A DNA stretch of 64,000 nucleotides from Wurfbainia villosa (Eukaryota > Streptophyta > Magnoliopsida > Zingiberales > Zingiberaceae): positions 62,001 to 126,000 of the forward strand of contig CM045998.1 in NCBI GenBank assembly GCA_025175895.1. Direction: 5' to 3'. Below, piece after piece: positions 35,344-47,310 of this stretch (the first letter of the stretch is position 1; each line of letters opens with the position of its first letter). The notes under the pieces were generated by a model. It had not been told where the DNA came from and ran no database searches. It was given only the letters and a program-made list of their open reading frames with translations. Both the position numbers and the translations under genes were made by a program.

Positions 35344-36760
35344 TCAGCAATAGCGGTCGACGGTGGTGCTCACGGCCAGATGAGACGTCGACGATAGTGG
35401 GGCAGGGGTGTCGACAAAGAACACATCCCAATCGTGATCGCTGCCAACAAATACGGCCACAGAAGCGACGACGATGTTGAGGTAGTCATCGTCATCTGCC
35501 ATAATTTGAGTGACCATCCTATTGACGGTAGCCATTAGCGGTAGAGCTGTCAAACGGACCGATCCAGGACGGGGTGGGCCAACCCGACATTAACCCAACA
35601 TTTAACGGAGAGGGACGGGCTGACCCGCCATCTTGGCGGGTTGAGAAATCTCCAACCCAACCCAATCCAAGGCGGGTTGTGAGTTAGGCGAGTCAACCCA
35701 TAGTCCACAAAAATTAAAAAACTATATCTAAAATTACTAAGGTGTTGAGAGTTTGTGGCGATGATCGGTAATACAAATAGAGTACCATGATTAAAAAAAT
35801 AAACATTTGAAATAATTAAAATCTTATAATTGAGATTTAATTATCGACCGACAAAATTGAATACCAATATTTTTTATTCTTCCAATGATCCAAAATATCT
35901 AAATCTTAATAATATATAAATTTAAATTTTTACTCCTCTAAATAGAAATCAAATTGAGATTTTTTAGCTCCTATAATTATTTGACTTTTATATATATCAT
36001 TATTTTCTACGTCGACTGAAATAGTAATGATAAGATAATACAAAACAATTAAAATATGCAAGAAAAAAATATTAGAATACATCAAATATTATTTTGTTCT
36101 TTCCTCTTAATTTCTCTTATACTTTCTTGAGGTGTATATATGATAAAAGAAGATTGTCATTGTGAAAAACTTCTCTTATTAATTAATATTAGAATATTGG
36201 TAAAAAAAACTTATATAATTTTATTTTCACATATTTCATCTATTGGTATTTTTCAACCTGCAGACCAATCTATGCCCACGACGAGCCTACTCGTCTAGAT
36301 CCGCAACCCACGCGGGTCGATACGTTTAGATCCGCCAAAATTACGGGTTGATAAAATTTCAATCCAATCCGCCTAAATTATTTGGCCAGGCAGACCAATC
36401 CGACATGCCTAACCCAACTTGACAATTCTAATTGGCGGTGCAGGGGAGGCTTTGTCAAGGAGGTCGTAATTTGCCACAATTTTAGCGGCGACGATGCAGT
36501 CGATGACAGTCGATATCGGCGGAGCAAGGGCGGCGCCACGAGGGGCGTCAAACATTAGGGGCCATGGGAACATCAGCTGTGGAAGAGGCGACGTGAACAT
36601 CCTCATTGGATTGAACGGTATCGACGGATGACGGTGGAGGAGCATAAGAAGAGAAAGAATTCTTAGCGTCGTCGGAGCCAATTGAAACGGAGGAATCATA
36701 GTTACAACCACCAGAGACGCCGAGCTTGAGCTTTGGGACGATGTCCTTGAAGTCGGCCAT
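35344..36760 (-). pseudogene. MADFKD-family copy 2, interrupted by a hAT element
   Basis: Met at 36760 (MADFKDIVPKLKLGV...), then the GGCNYDSSVSIGS block and a Ser/Pro-rich part. A frame change near 36560 leads to a segment ending near 36440. The rest (VNRMVTQIMADDDDYLNIV... to a stop at 35344) lies beyond the hAT insertion at 35542-36430. Without that element and the frame change it would be roughly 170-190 residues. The central and C-terminal parts match no family I know. Copy 3 near 47.7 kb has the same order. Confidence 0.55.
35542..36430. mobile_element. hAT-like non-autonomous element, 889 bp
   Basis: Ends tagagctgtcaaacgg and, reverse-complemented, tagaattgtcaagttgg. Flanked by attagcgg (35534-35541) and attggcgg (36431-36438), an 8-bp duplication with one mismatch. 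The paralogue has a single attggcgg at 47385-47392, a clean empty site. No transposase is seen. Confidence 0.85.
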
Positions 36761-37407
36761 GGCTGTTTTGACAATTTCGACGTCGCTAGTTGATTATTGA
36801 GTTTGGCGTCGGGCATCAGCTGTCGGTCGTCGACCATCGCCCGTCAACTGATCAGCGTCCGATGGAAGTAGCTTTTGTTGGCAAGGAAAAATCTTGATTT
36901 TTTTTATTATTTTAATTTATTATTTGAAATTTTATCATTTTTTAGATTATCTTTTAAAACTTATAAGATTAAAATAAAAATTATAATTCTAAAGCAATAT
37001 TAAAGTTATTTTATATTTTATATTTCCGAATTTTTCTCACACCCAATTTTAAATTTAATGTTAAAAAACAAGAATTTAAATTTTAAAATTTAGACTAATT
37101 CTTTATTAGCTTTGATATTCTAAATTTTTATTCCAAAATTTTAACGAGAAGAAAAAGATTGACGAAAATAAAAATATAGATAATTTTTATTTAAAATTTT
37201 AAGCCGAATTTAATAAAAATAATGGGGTAAAAAATTTGTAATTCTTAGTAGTGATTAAATATTTCATAATAATAATTCGGCATCTAAATCATTGTCTAAT
37301 ATTTAACGAATAATAATTTGAAGAATTATATTTTACTTTTTAACTCCCAATAATCAAAAGTCTTTATAATATTCTAATTTATATAATTCATTAAATGAAT
37401 CCAACTC

Positions 37408-38686
37408 TCCTTGTGTGTTTGGTTGGGGTTCATCTATGAGTGATTAAATAATCACATAACCAAAATTATAAGGAATAAAACATAAATTAATGCTATTTAG
37501 TTTAATCCTAGGTAATGAGACAAAATCTTATTTATTTGAATGTTTTAATGTATTATTTACTGTGACTTTTACAATATTACCTCCACCCAAACACTTGGCG
37601 GTCGGCCGGCGACCGACGACGACGGTCGATCGGCGACCGACGATCGACGGCGATGGTCGGTCGATGATGCATGCGATGGACGATTGGTTTGTTGATTGGC
37701 GGCGGCAATTTGGGTAGCGGCCCAGTGGCGGCCAATGCGGCGGCGGCCGACGACGGCAGCGGCGGTGGCCGACGGCGGCGGCCGATGACCCTGCGGTGCG
37801 ATAGGCCAACAACCGACGGCGACGGTAATGACAGCGGTGGCCGGCAAACGACCGATGGCGTAGGTCGGCCGGTGACCGATGGTGGTCGGCCGACGACCGA
37901 CGGCGGCGGTCGATCAACGATCGACGACGGTGGCCAATCGACGACCGACGACGACGGTGGTCGCCCGGCGACCAACGGCAGCGACCACTCGGCGACCGAT
38001 GGCGGCGACCGACAACAATGGTTGGTCAACGATCGATGTCTGCCCGAGCGGCCGAGCCGGCAGGTCGGTCGGCGATCGACGACAGCGATCGTGCGGCCAG
38101 CGGTGATGGCCGTCGGTGGCCGTCGGTGGCGGCGGTCGGCCGTGTGCCGTCGATGGCGGCGGCCGATGGCCGGGCGATGACCAATGATCGGCACGGCGGC
38201 CGACGATCGACGGCGGCGGCCGACGATCGGCGGCGACGGCCAAACGACCGACGGCCAAACGGCGGCGACCAAACGGCCGGCACGGCGACCGACGATCGAC
38301 GGCAGCGACCGACGATCGACGACGGCGATCGACGATCGACGGCAACGACCGACGATCGACGACGGCGACCTACAACCGACGGCGGCGGCGGCGACAATCA
38401 GCTACATTGTAATTCAATAAATTGATAAGGATAATTTTGTCCTAAATGGTAAAAAATTAAAGGGTATTTTTGAAAAAAAAAATTATAATCAAGGGAATCA
38501 AGAAAAACCAAACTTTTTGGAGGTTTTCCAATTTTCTCATCCACAACTCTTTTGCTGACGTGACATGATGTGTTAGACATTTATTATGACTTGTAATCGT
38601 TTAAATCCTAAACTAAACAAGATTTTTTTTTATAACTTTGAATGGATAATCAAGGTTATCACGTATGATCCCAAACAAATGCACCC
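37408..38686. mobile_element. Inverted-repeat element with GC-rich core (possible PIF/Harbinger type)
   Basis: The left end tgtgtgtttggttggg and the reverse-complemented right end gggtgcatttgtttggg form diverged inverted repeats of the 'TTTGGTT' kind common in PIF/Harbinger-like elements. A tta lies at the right edge, and the left equivalent is altered. Uninterrupted paralogous sites at 28941-28960 and 48760-48775 show it is an insertion. Outer arms are AT-rich; the middle is a very GC-rich repeat. Confidence 0.6.
37590..38400. repeat. GC-rich CGACGATCGACGG minisatellite
   Basis: Degenerate repeats of cgacgatcgacggcggcgg-like words. Long open frames on both strands (up to 231 codons) come from the lack of AT-rich stops and encode only Arg/Pro/Ser/Asp-biased strings, so they are not called as genes. 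Confidence 0.8.
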
Positions 38687-38999
38687 TTAGTTTTAAGACA
38701 ACATTAAACTTACAATTACGTATTAATTCTCAACCCCACTGAAAATATTCTTCAATATATAAAATATTTACACAATTATAGTTTTCACTACGTCCAGCAT
38801 TTTATCTTACGATTCTTCTCGTAAGTAATTAAGAAAAATAAAGAAAGAAAAAAAAAAGATAAATGCTAGAGGTTTAATTAGGTTTAGGATTTAAAGTTTT
38901 ACTTGTCCAAATCAATTAGTTCTTAAATTTGGACTCATGAAATGTTTTGTTTACTATTCTTATATAGCCGACTCCAAATAGTTAGATAAACATAACTTA

Positions 39000-40037
39000 T
39001 TAACAATGACGAAGACGATGAGCATAGAATCGACAACCATTGCGTATTTCAATGCCATCAAAACTCACAACGACCTCCATTTCGACACCCCCCATAGTGG
39101 CAAACATCCTTAGAAGCCTTGTTAGCAGATGCATCCATTAGCTCGCATGCCTCCACGAGGATCAAACGGCACCACCGGTTGCTCCTCGAAGCCGGATAAT
39201 CAACCCACTCACTCCCTCAACATTCACAAGTTCATAAACATGTCGATAAGGTATCCAATACTCTCTGACTAAAATTGCAATTAAACACACTCTGATGAAG
39301 TCAAAGATGTTCTTGATGATCCATTACACATAATTGAAGGTCCAATTATAAGATCTAGAGCTAGACAGATGACAGAAATACTAAATCTGTTAATTGAAGA
39401 TTCTAAGGTCAAAATTACAATTGAAGCGGATTTGACCAAGAGCGAATTATGTGGCTTAGTCAACTTAATTCAAACCATAAATGAGCTTAATTAGCCTCCA
39501 AGCCTTATTTTGATATAATTCTAATTTTTAGGCTCAATTGCTATATAATTATGACTTAAGGTCAATACAACTATGTAATTAACTTACTTAGACCTTTTCT
39601 AAATGAACTTCTTTTTTGTCTTTTAGGATTTTTAGATTGCCCTGAAGCTATAAATAAAGGGTATGACGGCCGCACATGTAATTTTTGATTATTTTCAATC
39701 TATAGTATGGTGAGGCTCTCACCCGTTGATTCTTCATTGAACAAGAACTTATCAAAACAATCCTTTGTGACGTTCAAAAATTTATTAACCTCAATCCCAA
39801 AATTATGACGTCTTCCATCTTCTATACTAAGGTTCGTGTTTTCTTAAGCATTGGGTCGAGATTCTTTCTATCCATCTTATCGATTTAGATTTTCTTTATT
39901 TCTTCTACAATTTATTGTGAATTATTGAGATTTTCTTCTCATCGGATTCACATCACACTCACCCGTCACTGCCAACAAGCAAAGAAGATGCAAGACTACG
40001 AGAACCTCAGTCGCAACAAGTAGCACTGTGTGAGGAA
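39000..40037 (-). pseudogene. Defensin-like gene, decayed paralogue
   Basis: Paralogue of the gene at 49044-49425. Exon 2 (39000-39215) keeps WVDYPAS, CHYGGCRNGGRCEF and a final Cys before the stop. An extra T near the GRCEF codons shifts the frame. Cys44 is Trp, Cys64 is Ser and Cys92 is Phe by alignment to the intact copy. Exon 1 (about 39963-40037) keeps the hydrophobic signal core and the GGTGAGT donor, but the start codon is GTG. The intron is about 747 bases because another element has inserted in it. It is clearly a pseudogene. Confidence 0.75.
39289..39950 (+). mobile_element. Ty3/gypsy 3' fragment inserted in a pseudogene intron
   Basis: Absent from the equivalent intron at 49262-49340. 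A plus-strand frame (about 39292-39492) includes IIEGPIIRSRARQMTEI, like the GPITRSRAK stretch near the C-terminus of some plant gypsy polyproteins, and ends in TAG. The rest may be LTR sequence. Short CACA repeats at both edges may be a target duplication. Confidence 0.5.
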
Positions 40038-40450
40038 CATGGATGAATTATGTGTGGTGATATATAAGGATGAGGCGATTGAGAGCACTAGGGTTTGTTG
40101 CTGCCTTTTCATTATTACTTTTTTTTTTTTCTGAGTCAAATAAATTGAAAAAAATAAAAGAAGAAAGAGATGGAGATAAGAAGATAAAAGATGCCCAATT
40201 GCTTTACATGATGAGGATTGTAGTGAAAGATGAAACATGTTTGAATGTTTGTCCCAGTCGAGGAACAAGCCAGAGACAGTTGGCAATGGCACCTGGTTTA
40301 GCAAAAGATATGCAAAAGTGAATGAACAAGAAAATTGAAGAGCTTGCAACAAGGACAGACATGATTAGACAACCTCCAGTCTATCTCTTCTCTAGATTGA
40401 TCTAGAGATAAGTTTTTTTTCTTTGTTACATTTTGGATCGTTTGTTTAGA

Positions 40451-40612
40451 AGACGAGTGTTGACGTAATAGTAAAATTATTATTTTGTGATTAAGATCAC
40501 GAATTTAAATCTTGAAAATAATTTTTTATAAAAAGCAAGATGAAATTATAGATAATAGATCTTTTTCCGAAACTCCACATGACAAGAGCTTCGTGCATTA
40601 GATTATTTTTTT
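40451..40612 (+). mobile_element. Strongly decayed Au-like SINE
   Basis: Aligns in order with the SINE at 828-981: 'gtaatagtaaaattattattttgtga', then 'gatcacgaatttaaatct', 'aaaaagcaagatgaaat', 'agagcttcgtgca'. Many C-to-T-type differences; box B is degraded. Confidence 0.6.
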
Positions 40613-41012
40613 TATTTTTGAATCGTCTTGCTTGATCAAACAATGTGGCCCCATTTGTCATTTTCAACCTTTATTATTATTCACGTCGGATGTCTAGTTG
40701 AGGATGATCGATTTAGATCTATAAAAAAATTTCATCAATTATCAGGGTAAATTCAAAAATACTTATAACTGATTATTTAGTAGTCTAATATATCAATTTT
40801 TTTTATCCCATTCAAAAAAAATGTCCTACGATAAAAATAACAAAAGGTGATTCGTTCGTCCTCAACGCTTTTGTCAATCAGTTCCACAGCTAATATGAAA
40901 GAGATAAATCACGGAGAATATATTGTTTAATCCAGAACTAACATAGTATGAAGACAAACACCCTGAAAAGTTTACTGCTCTCAAAGATTGGTCTTACCGT
41001 ACTAGTCACAAA

Positions 41013-41453
41013 TAGGGGTGTAAACGAATCGAGCTGGTTCGTAAACTTTTTGAGCCGATTCGAATAATATTTGGTTCGAATTCGAGCCGAACTCGAATAT
41101 GTGTAAATATTTTTCGAATCAAATTCGAGCCGAAATAATATTGTTTGATTGTTCACGAATTATTCGTAAACTTTACTTTTTTATTTATTAAAAAATTTTG
41201 AATATTAAATTGAGCATCCATTTTCGAATATCAAATTGAGTATCAATTTTCGAGTATTAAATTGAGTCTATTAGAAAATTTCGAATCGAATCCGAATTCG
41301 AAATTTGATTCGAATCGAATTCGAGTCCAAAATTATTAAATTTTTGAACTTCGAATCGAACTCAAATATGTCAATTCGAATTCGAACTCAAACTCGAACT
41401 CGAATATTATTTTTTTTTTAAATTCAATTCGATTCGGTTCCTTTACACCCCTA
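41013..41453. mobile_element. hAT-like non-autonomous element with perfect 8-bp duplication
   Basis: Starts taggggtgtaaacg and ends tttacaccccta. The identical octamer gtcacaaa lies at 41005-41012 and 41454-41461. The 441-bp interior is built of TTCGAATTCGA-like words and has no transposase. It has the same end type as the 29233-29718 element but sits in the opposite internal orientation. Confidence 0.85.
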
Positions 41454-41469
41454 GTCACAAAGCCCGCAG

Positions 41470-43400
41470 AGACAAAAAATAAAATAACAAAAGTTTTCGT
41501 TGCCATGACACAATTTTTTACCAGTGGTGACACAATTTTGATATCTAGCACATTTTTTTAGATTTTTCATAGAAAATTCTTAACCCCGTGTTTACTTTAG
41601 AAGACAAAAATAAAAATAGAGAAAAAAAAATTTTATGGATTGTTTTTATCCTCTGTATATTGACAAAGTACAATAGTTAAAATCTAAATGAATTAAAATC
41701 GATTAAATATTTAGTAAAAGATGAAAGTTCAATAAGTGTTGACACTAAAATTAATACCAAATTAGTCAAGGTCGATCTAATGCTTTGAACAAAAAAAAAA
41801 GGAAGTTTAATAAGTGTTAAGAGATAAGGAATTTCAATTGCCATTAGCAAATGAAGAAATCTCAGAGGCAAAGTATCTTAGCAAACAAAGTTTTGATAAG
41901 TTCAGATAAACTACAATACATGAGAAGCCTCAGAGATAAAGATCCCTTAGCATATGAGTGTGATGCAACGAGACTCCCTCTATATTTTCAGAGGTCGATT
42001 CTGTTCTTCAACAGCGTGTGCTCAATGTCACCCTATCTCAGCGTGGTCGGTTCTTCCTGGTATCGCATGAGTTTCTAATGTGTGTTGGCCACACATCACC
42101 TTGATTCAACCTCGTCAACCGGTAACGTTAACTGTGGAGTCGGGTCGATTGGGCATCAGAATTAATAGGGAAGAAAAATCATACATGATACATTATGTAA
42201 ATAAAAAAAAAGTGATATAACTATAAGCAAATTATATTTTGGGTGTTGGGTAGATCTTTTGCTTGAGTGAAGCTTTAACCAAATAACAAGTATTTTAGAG
42301 TCGAAATCAAGGACTTAATAAATTGGTATTGTTAATTGACTAGAGATAGAGATAAATTGCTTACAAACAAAAAGGTCCTATTTCAAATTGAGTCAACTAA
42401 ATGACAATTTAATCAATTGACGCATGATAATCAACAAGGTAGTTGACCAAAAAATGGTCAAATTATCCGGTGGTCGATAGAACATATTTCGCTTAAGAGT
42501 TATTTAGCACCTTATCAGAAATCTATGGAGTTGAACCGACCATCTTTAGAATTAGTCAGATGAAAATCTAAATCTTGGTGTTAGTAAAAAAAATTGACAA
42601 AATTGTCTAAATGTGATGTTTTTATTTGTATATTTAATGCATTTTACTAATTTTTCATGGTGATTAATACTCTTTTACTTTACCATAATTTTGCATTTTA
42701 TTTTGTAGAGCCGACTTTGGGCCAGAGTTATCAAGGCTCTTGCCCAGAGCTTGAACGTAAAATTGCATGTTTTATGGTTGGAAAAGACTCAAAAAAGCAA
42801 TTTTCGTTAGGGCTACTAGAGCTACCCGAGCACATTTTATAAATTTCTTCCAGAACCTTTAAATAATAAGGACCGACTCTAAATGTTTTGTCTTGACCTC
42901 TTTTCTCTTCTCTCTCGAAAAAACTTTATGCATTGGCGATGATTACATTACATCTTATTTGTGCATTTTGGGCCTATCCTTAGTGGCCTACAAGCCTTTT
43001 TGTTGATTGAAGGGGCCAAAAGGGTTAGGTACCCCTATATTTTCCGCAATGTTATTTAAAATTTTATCATGGATTTCATATTATGATTAGAGTTAAAGGG
43101 CTAATTTGATGTTGAGCCAATTTAAACTAAACTTGTTAGTTGTATTTAGGGTTGTTTCGATGTTTAGACTACTTGATTGTGATTAAGTTAGGATATGTTT
43201 GTTTCCATTAGGTTATGAATAAGCGGGATTAGGTTAAGTTGATATATATGACCACTTTATTGTCAGATTCATACTTAAAAGTTTGATGGTATGAATCAAA
43301 CTTTAAAAAATATTAATGAATTAATTTTTAAATTATTTATATTAATTTTTGGATCATTTTAGAGTGATTTGAACTATTTAAAAATAAATTCAAGTGAATA
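41470..43400. other. AT-rich intergenic DNA, no gene recognised
   Basis: Stops in all frames at short intervals. A 61-codon frame at 42657-42842 has no recognisable motif. Possible LTR-like debris near 41970-42160. Confidence 0.4.
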
Positions 43401-43410
43401 TGTCTTTTGT

Positions 43411-43684
43411 AGACGACGCCTGTTGGCGATTCGGCGATTATTGGTCGGATTTACGTTATCGTCGTTACTCACTGGACTTTCCACCCCTGAAGTGAGTTTT
43501 GCCTTCCCGTGATTCAACTCTGCACCTCCGTGCCAAGTAGGATCACTGGTTGCTGGGATTCATAAACTTTAGTACTTAGCCACGAGGTCTAGAGTTCAAT
43601 CTGAGAAGGAAAACCCACTTCCGGTGGAAGTCCGAGTAACGACGGCCAACAGGGCGACAGCCGCCGACCAATAGTCGCCTATTT
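43411..43684. repeat. Inverted pair of a short dispersed repeat
   Basis: The first half (43411-43540) is a reverse-complement copy and the second half (43541-43684) a direct copy of the repeat at 44817-45000. Matching arms include ggcgattattggtcgg and ccgaccaatagtcgcc. The direct copy has a box B-like 'gagttcaatc'. Confidence 0.6.
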
Positions 43685-43689
43685 TGGAT

Positions 43690-44816
43690 AGATGTTTTGA
43701 GTAGGATTTACATGCTTTAGTATCATGCACCATTTTTGCATGATTGCATGCTGGCTGGACGGGGTTCCATTATTGTTGAGCCGCAGACTAGTTATACATA
43801 TTACACCGTCACTCATGGGTTAGTGGTACATCAGGAGGGTGTGTGCAGTTGCTCTGTTAGGCTCCGCTGGTCCGCTTATGGGTAGCGATGAGGCAGCGTG
43901 GTAGCGGGCAGGGATCCCTCCTCTGGTCTATGACACCGAGAGATGAGAGCTTAGCTCCCCCACTATGTTTGGGGCAGGAGGATAGGTGTACTCCGATAGC
44001 ATCCTGTCCACTCGGTCACTCAGGAGCAGTGATGGCAGAGTGCACAGTTGTCATAGCCCTACCCACTCGGCTTCACCATCGCGTGTGAGGCGGCTGACTG
44101 GCGTCAGGGGTGACCATGTCATTTGCACGACATGCACTTTGCACGGATTGCATTTGTATTGTGTTTGCTGCATTTTTATTGATACCTTGGATGTGCATAT
44201 GATTGTCATGCATACAGGATACATGTTTATATATGGTGATGACTTTATCTCTTAGTAGGGCACATGCTCCTATATCAGGGTAGGAGATTCAGGTGAGTAC
44301 AGTCTTTTTGCATTTATTTTTTGCTTACCCTTTATGTGAGACTGTACTGGCATAATATTTATTGTTAGATATATCTTACTTGCATATCGACTATATCCGC
44401 TAAGTTCTTTGAACTTATCCCGTTGATTTATATCTATTTCAGGATGAAGCTGTCAGGAGAGTGCAACTGCCGGACCCCACTCGTCGTAAATGTCTGTTTT
44501 GGGATTTTTGTTTTATGGTATCTGAATTTTGATTAGAGGACATGTATAGGATTGGAGATTGATGTCTGTATTCGTGGATTTTTTTTTTTTGGTGTTCTTA
44601 TGGACTTCTATTTCGGTTTTGTTGGATTAGTTTTGGTGAGTATTCCTGCCCAGATGGCAGAAGGGGTAAGTCTATTTATGGTAGACTGTTTATCATCTAT
44701 TTTGGTAGATGGCCTGAGGCCAAATTATATAACTGCGTGTGTGTTTGGATTCCGGTCGTGTTGACCGATGTATTGTGGTCGTGTAGGCCTTGTATGTAAA
44801 TTGGGATTGTCACCCG
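43690..44816 (+). other. LTR-like sequence, possibly gypsy
   Basis: GC-richer than its surroundings and without a coding frame. The wording around 'agtagggcacatgctcctatatcagg' and 'ctcgtcgtaaatgtctgttttgggat' is reminiscent of long gypsy LTRs. I could not define both ends. Confidence 0.35.
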
Positions 44817-45000
44817 TACAGGGATCACTTGGTTACCAGGATTCATAAACTTTAGTACTTAGCCTGGAGGTCTAGAGTTCGAATCCTGGGGAAGGCAAAA
44901 ACCCACTTCCAGGGGTGGGAAGTCCAGGTGAATAACGACGGAGCCAGGCGACGATTCGCCATTCGACCAATAGTCGCGTCCGTCGATAACATCTTTGATC
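44817..45000 (+). repeat. Short dispersed repeat with box B-like motif (SINE candidate)
   Basis: Contains 'gagttcgaatcctgggg', a perfect fit to the RNA polymerase III box B consensus. It is related to both halves of 43411-43684. Box A is not convincing and no target duplication was found. Confidence 0.5.
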
Positions 45001-45081
45001 TTAAATCAGGTGAGGTGTTGTTTCTTGCTACCCTAACTACCCTTGACCCCCAACAATTATAGTCAAGTGAGTATAGCATGA

Positions 45082-45656
45082 GACTGCGTTTGGTATATCG
45101 TAATGTAATTCAAGTTGTAATGTAACCAAAGTTATAATGGAATACAATGTAATCTTAATTACATTACTATGTTTGGATAAAAATTGTATGTAATTTTAGA
45201 TTACAAAGATAATTACATTCTTTTGTTTGGAATCTATTACAAAGACGATAGAAATCAATCGACAACGATGACGACGACGACGGCGAGGATGGTGGTCAGG
45301 GGGTCGACGACGGTCGATCGCCGACGGCGATCGACGACGATCGACGGCAACCGGTTATCGGCGATCGGCCGCTGGTCGTCGACCACCAACCGTCGACCAT
45401 CGACCGACTAACGACGGCGATCGATCGATCGGTGGCGACAACAGATGGCAACGATCGATTTCGATTGTTGAGCATCCAACACTTTTCAAATTACGACTTG
45501 TAATGTAATCTGGATTATATAGGTTTTGCTTTGTAATCCAGATTATAAAACTTTAGTGTATTTTATAATCCATATTACATTACATTATAATTTTAAGACA
45601 ATAATAAATAAAGAAATCTACCTTGTAATACAGATTACGATATATCAAATGCAGCC
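45082..45656. mobile_element. Inverted-repeat element with GC-rich core, 575 bp
   Basis: Left end gactgcgtttggtatatcg and reverse-complemented right end ggctgcatttgatatatcg are inverted repeats. Flanking trinucleotides are tga and taa, perhaps a decayed TAA duplication as in PIF/Harbinger elements. The middle (about 45245-45440) is the same cgacggcgatcgacg type repeat as in 37590-38400. Confidence 0.6.
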
Positions 45657-46199
45657 TAAGTGAAATTATATGTATTTGATCATTCACTCCTTGCTAATAA
45701 AGAATCAAGAGACAAAGAATGTTACAATAAGAATTTTAAGATAATATTGCAATTAAGGGATAAAAAAGGATAATTTTTTTTTGTCAATTTGGGATTGAGA
45801 CAATTTTAAGTTAGTCAAGCTAGAATTTCCTCTCGACTAGGACTCAATCTAGCTAACCGGGACACAAGTAATATTGCAATTAGGGATAAAAAAAAATATA
45901 AGACTAAATTTTTTGTATGATAATGAAGTGGATGGTTTTGAGATAATTTTGAGCGAGCCAAACGAGTGTAACATTAAGGTAGCGTTTAATTTGCAAAAAA
46001 AAAAAAAATCATTTTTATTTTTATTTTCTAAAAAAATGAGAAAATACTGAAAAAGATATTTGCTTGATATTTTTCATCTTCATTTTTCAGAAAATAAAAA
46101 AATATCTTCTAGAAAATTAAAAAATACAGAAAAATTATTTTCTATTTTTTGAAAAAGAAAAAAGATACAAACCAAACACAACCTAAAATTTCCACTCGA

Positions 46200-46994
46200 C
46201 TACAACTAGCTCGTTCTAGCTAGGCAAAACAAATGGATGGGACACGAGTAAAAACTAACGAATAACAAGTGTAGAATTCAAAAACTTTAGTAATTAATTA
46301 TTATTATTATTATTATTTAAATTCTAAAAATTCTCCCTAAAAATAGTATCCTAATTAATTAAAATCATATATTCATTCAAATTAAATAAGATAAAACTTA
46401 AAACTTAATTGATAATGATAAATAAGATAAAATTTATTTAAATATAGATGATAATATTATAAAATATATAAAATTTAAAAATATAAAAAAAATTATATAG
46501 TCGATCTATTTAACAATTCCTTAATTCCAACTACTCCCACACCTGATTTTACACATTCACCTCACATCAAATAAATAAAATTGAAATCAAAATGATCAAT
46601 TAGATTATTTAATCGGATTTAATAAGCATAGTATAGTGGGGTGTGTTACAATAATAAGATATAAGTCGAATGAATTGAAAAATCCAATCCAATTTACGTA
46701 TCATTTTTAATTGATTCTTTGTGAAAATAGTAAATAATTTATATGGTATACCGATAAAATTTCTAAATAAATTATTTAGTAAAAAATTGAAATCTGCTAA
46801 TAAATTATAGAGGATCCTATGGACCTTGATATGATGGCTAAGACTGAAGGTCATTTGAATCTAAGAAAAACTTTTAGATATTCTCTAAAAATTAATTTTT
46901 ATTTTATTCGTAAATTTCATTGTATTTTAATCACTACGCTAACGCGGTCTCGCAAGAACATATCTAAATAAATTATTAAGATTAAAGAATGCTG
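46200..46994. repeat. Segment paralogous to 29100-31076, without the hAT elements
   Basis: Shares 'ctagctcgttctagct', 'ggcaaaacaaatgg', 'aattaattaaaatcata' and the sequence flanking the 30063-30884 hAT element. It is the empty counterpart of that insertion. Confidence 0.65.
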
Positions 46995-47310
46995 TCAAAT
47001 ATCCAAACTCCAGTCAATGTCACCCTTAAGGAATTTATTCACAATATTAGCTCTGCTATTAGAGTTAACGAGCATGGTCGGAGAAGAAGGCTTCAAGGCA
47101 GGGGCGGTATGCATGTTCCAGATTGATGACGATGCCGGTGCAGAAAAGGCGTCAACGGAGACCATAGGGGCGCCGGTGGTGAAATGACTCTCTTCATTAT
47201 GCTGGAAAGGAACGACAGTCGGCAGCGAGGGATTAGGAGGGACGCAGGAGGAGTAGTCTTAGAGTTTTGGCCACCGGCGGGAATTAGGAGTACCTCGTCA
47301 TTGTTCTGGA
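46995..47310 (-). pseudogene. VQ-gene tail fragment
   Basis: Similar to the C-terminal third of the VQ gene at 31077-32130 (shared SSSIWNMHTAPALKPSSP), ending at a stop at 46995-46997 after a changed tail. A frame change lies near 47250. The VQ-motif half is missing and a MADFKD-family segment is joined upstream. Confidence 0.7.

Noticed and set aside
37528..38425. Long open frames (up to 231 codons) on both strands
   Set aside because: They run through a GC-rich minisatellite in several frames at once and give only biased Arg/Pro/Ser/Asp strings.
40070..40321. Plus-strand 83-codon ORF with a signal-peptide-like start (also 49471 on)
   Set aside because: It lies antisense to exon 1 and upstream of the defensin-like paralogues. 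The second copy stops after about 35 codons, and the similarity follows from the segment duplication.
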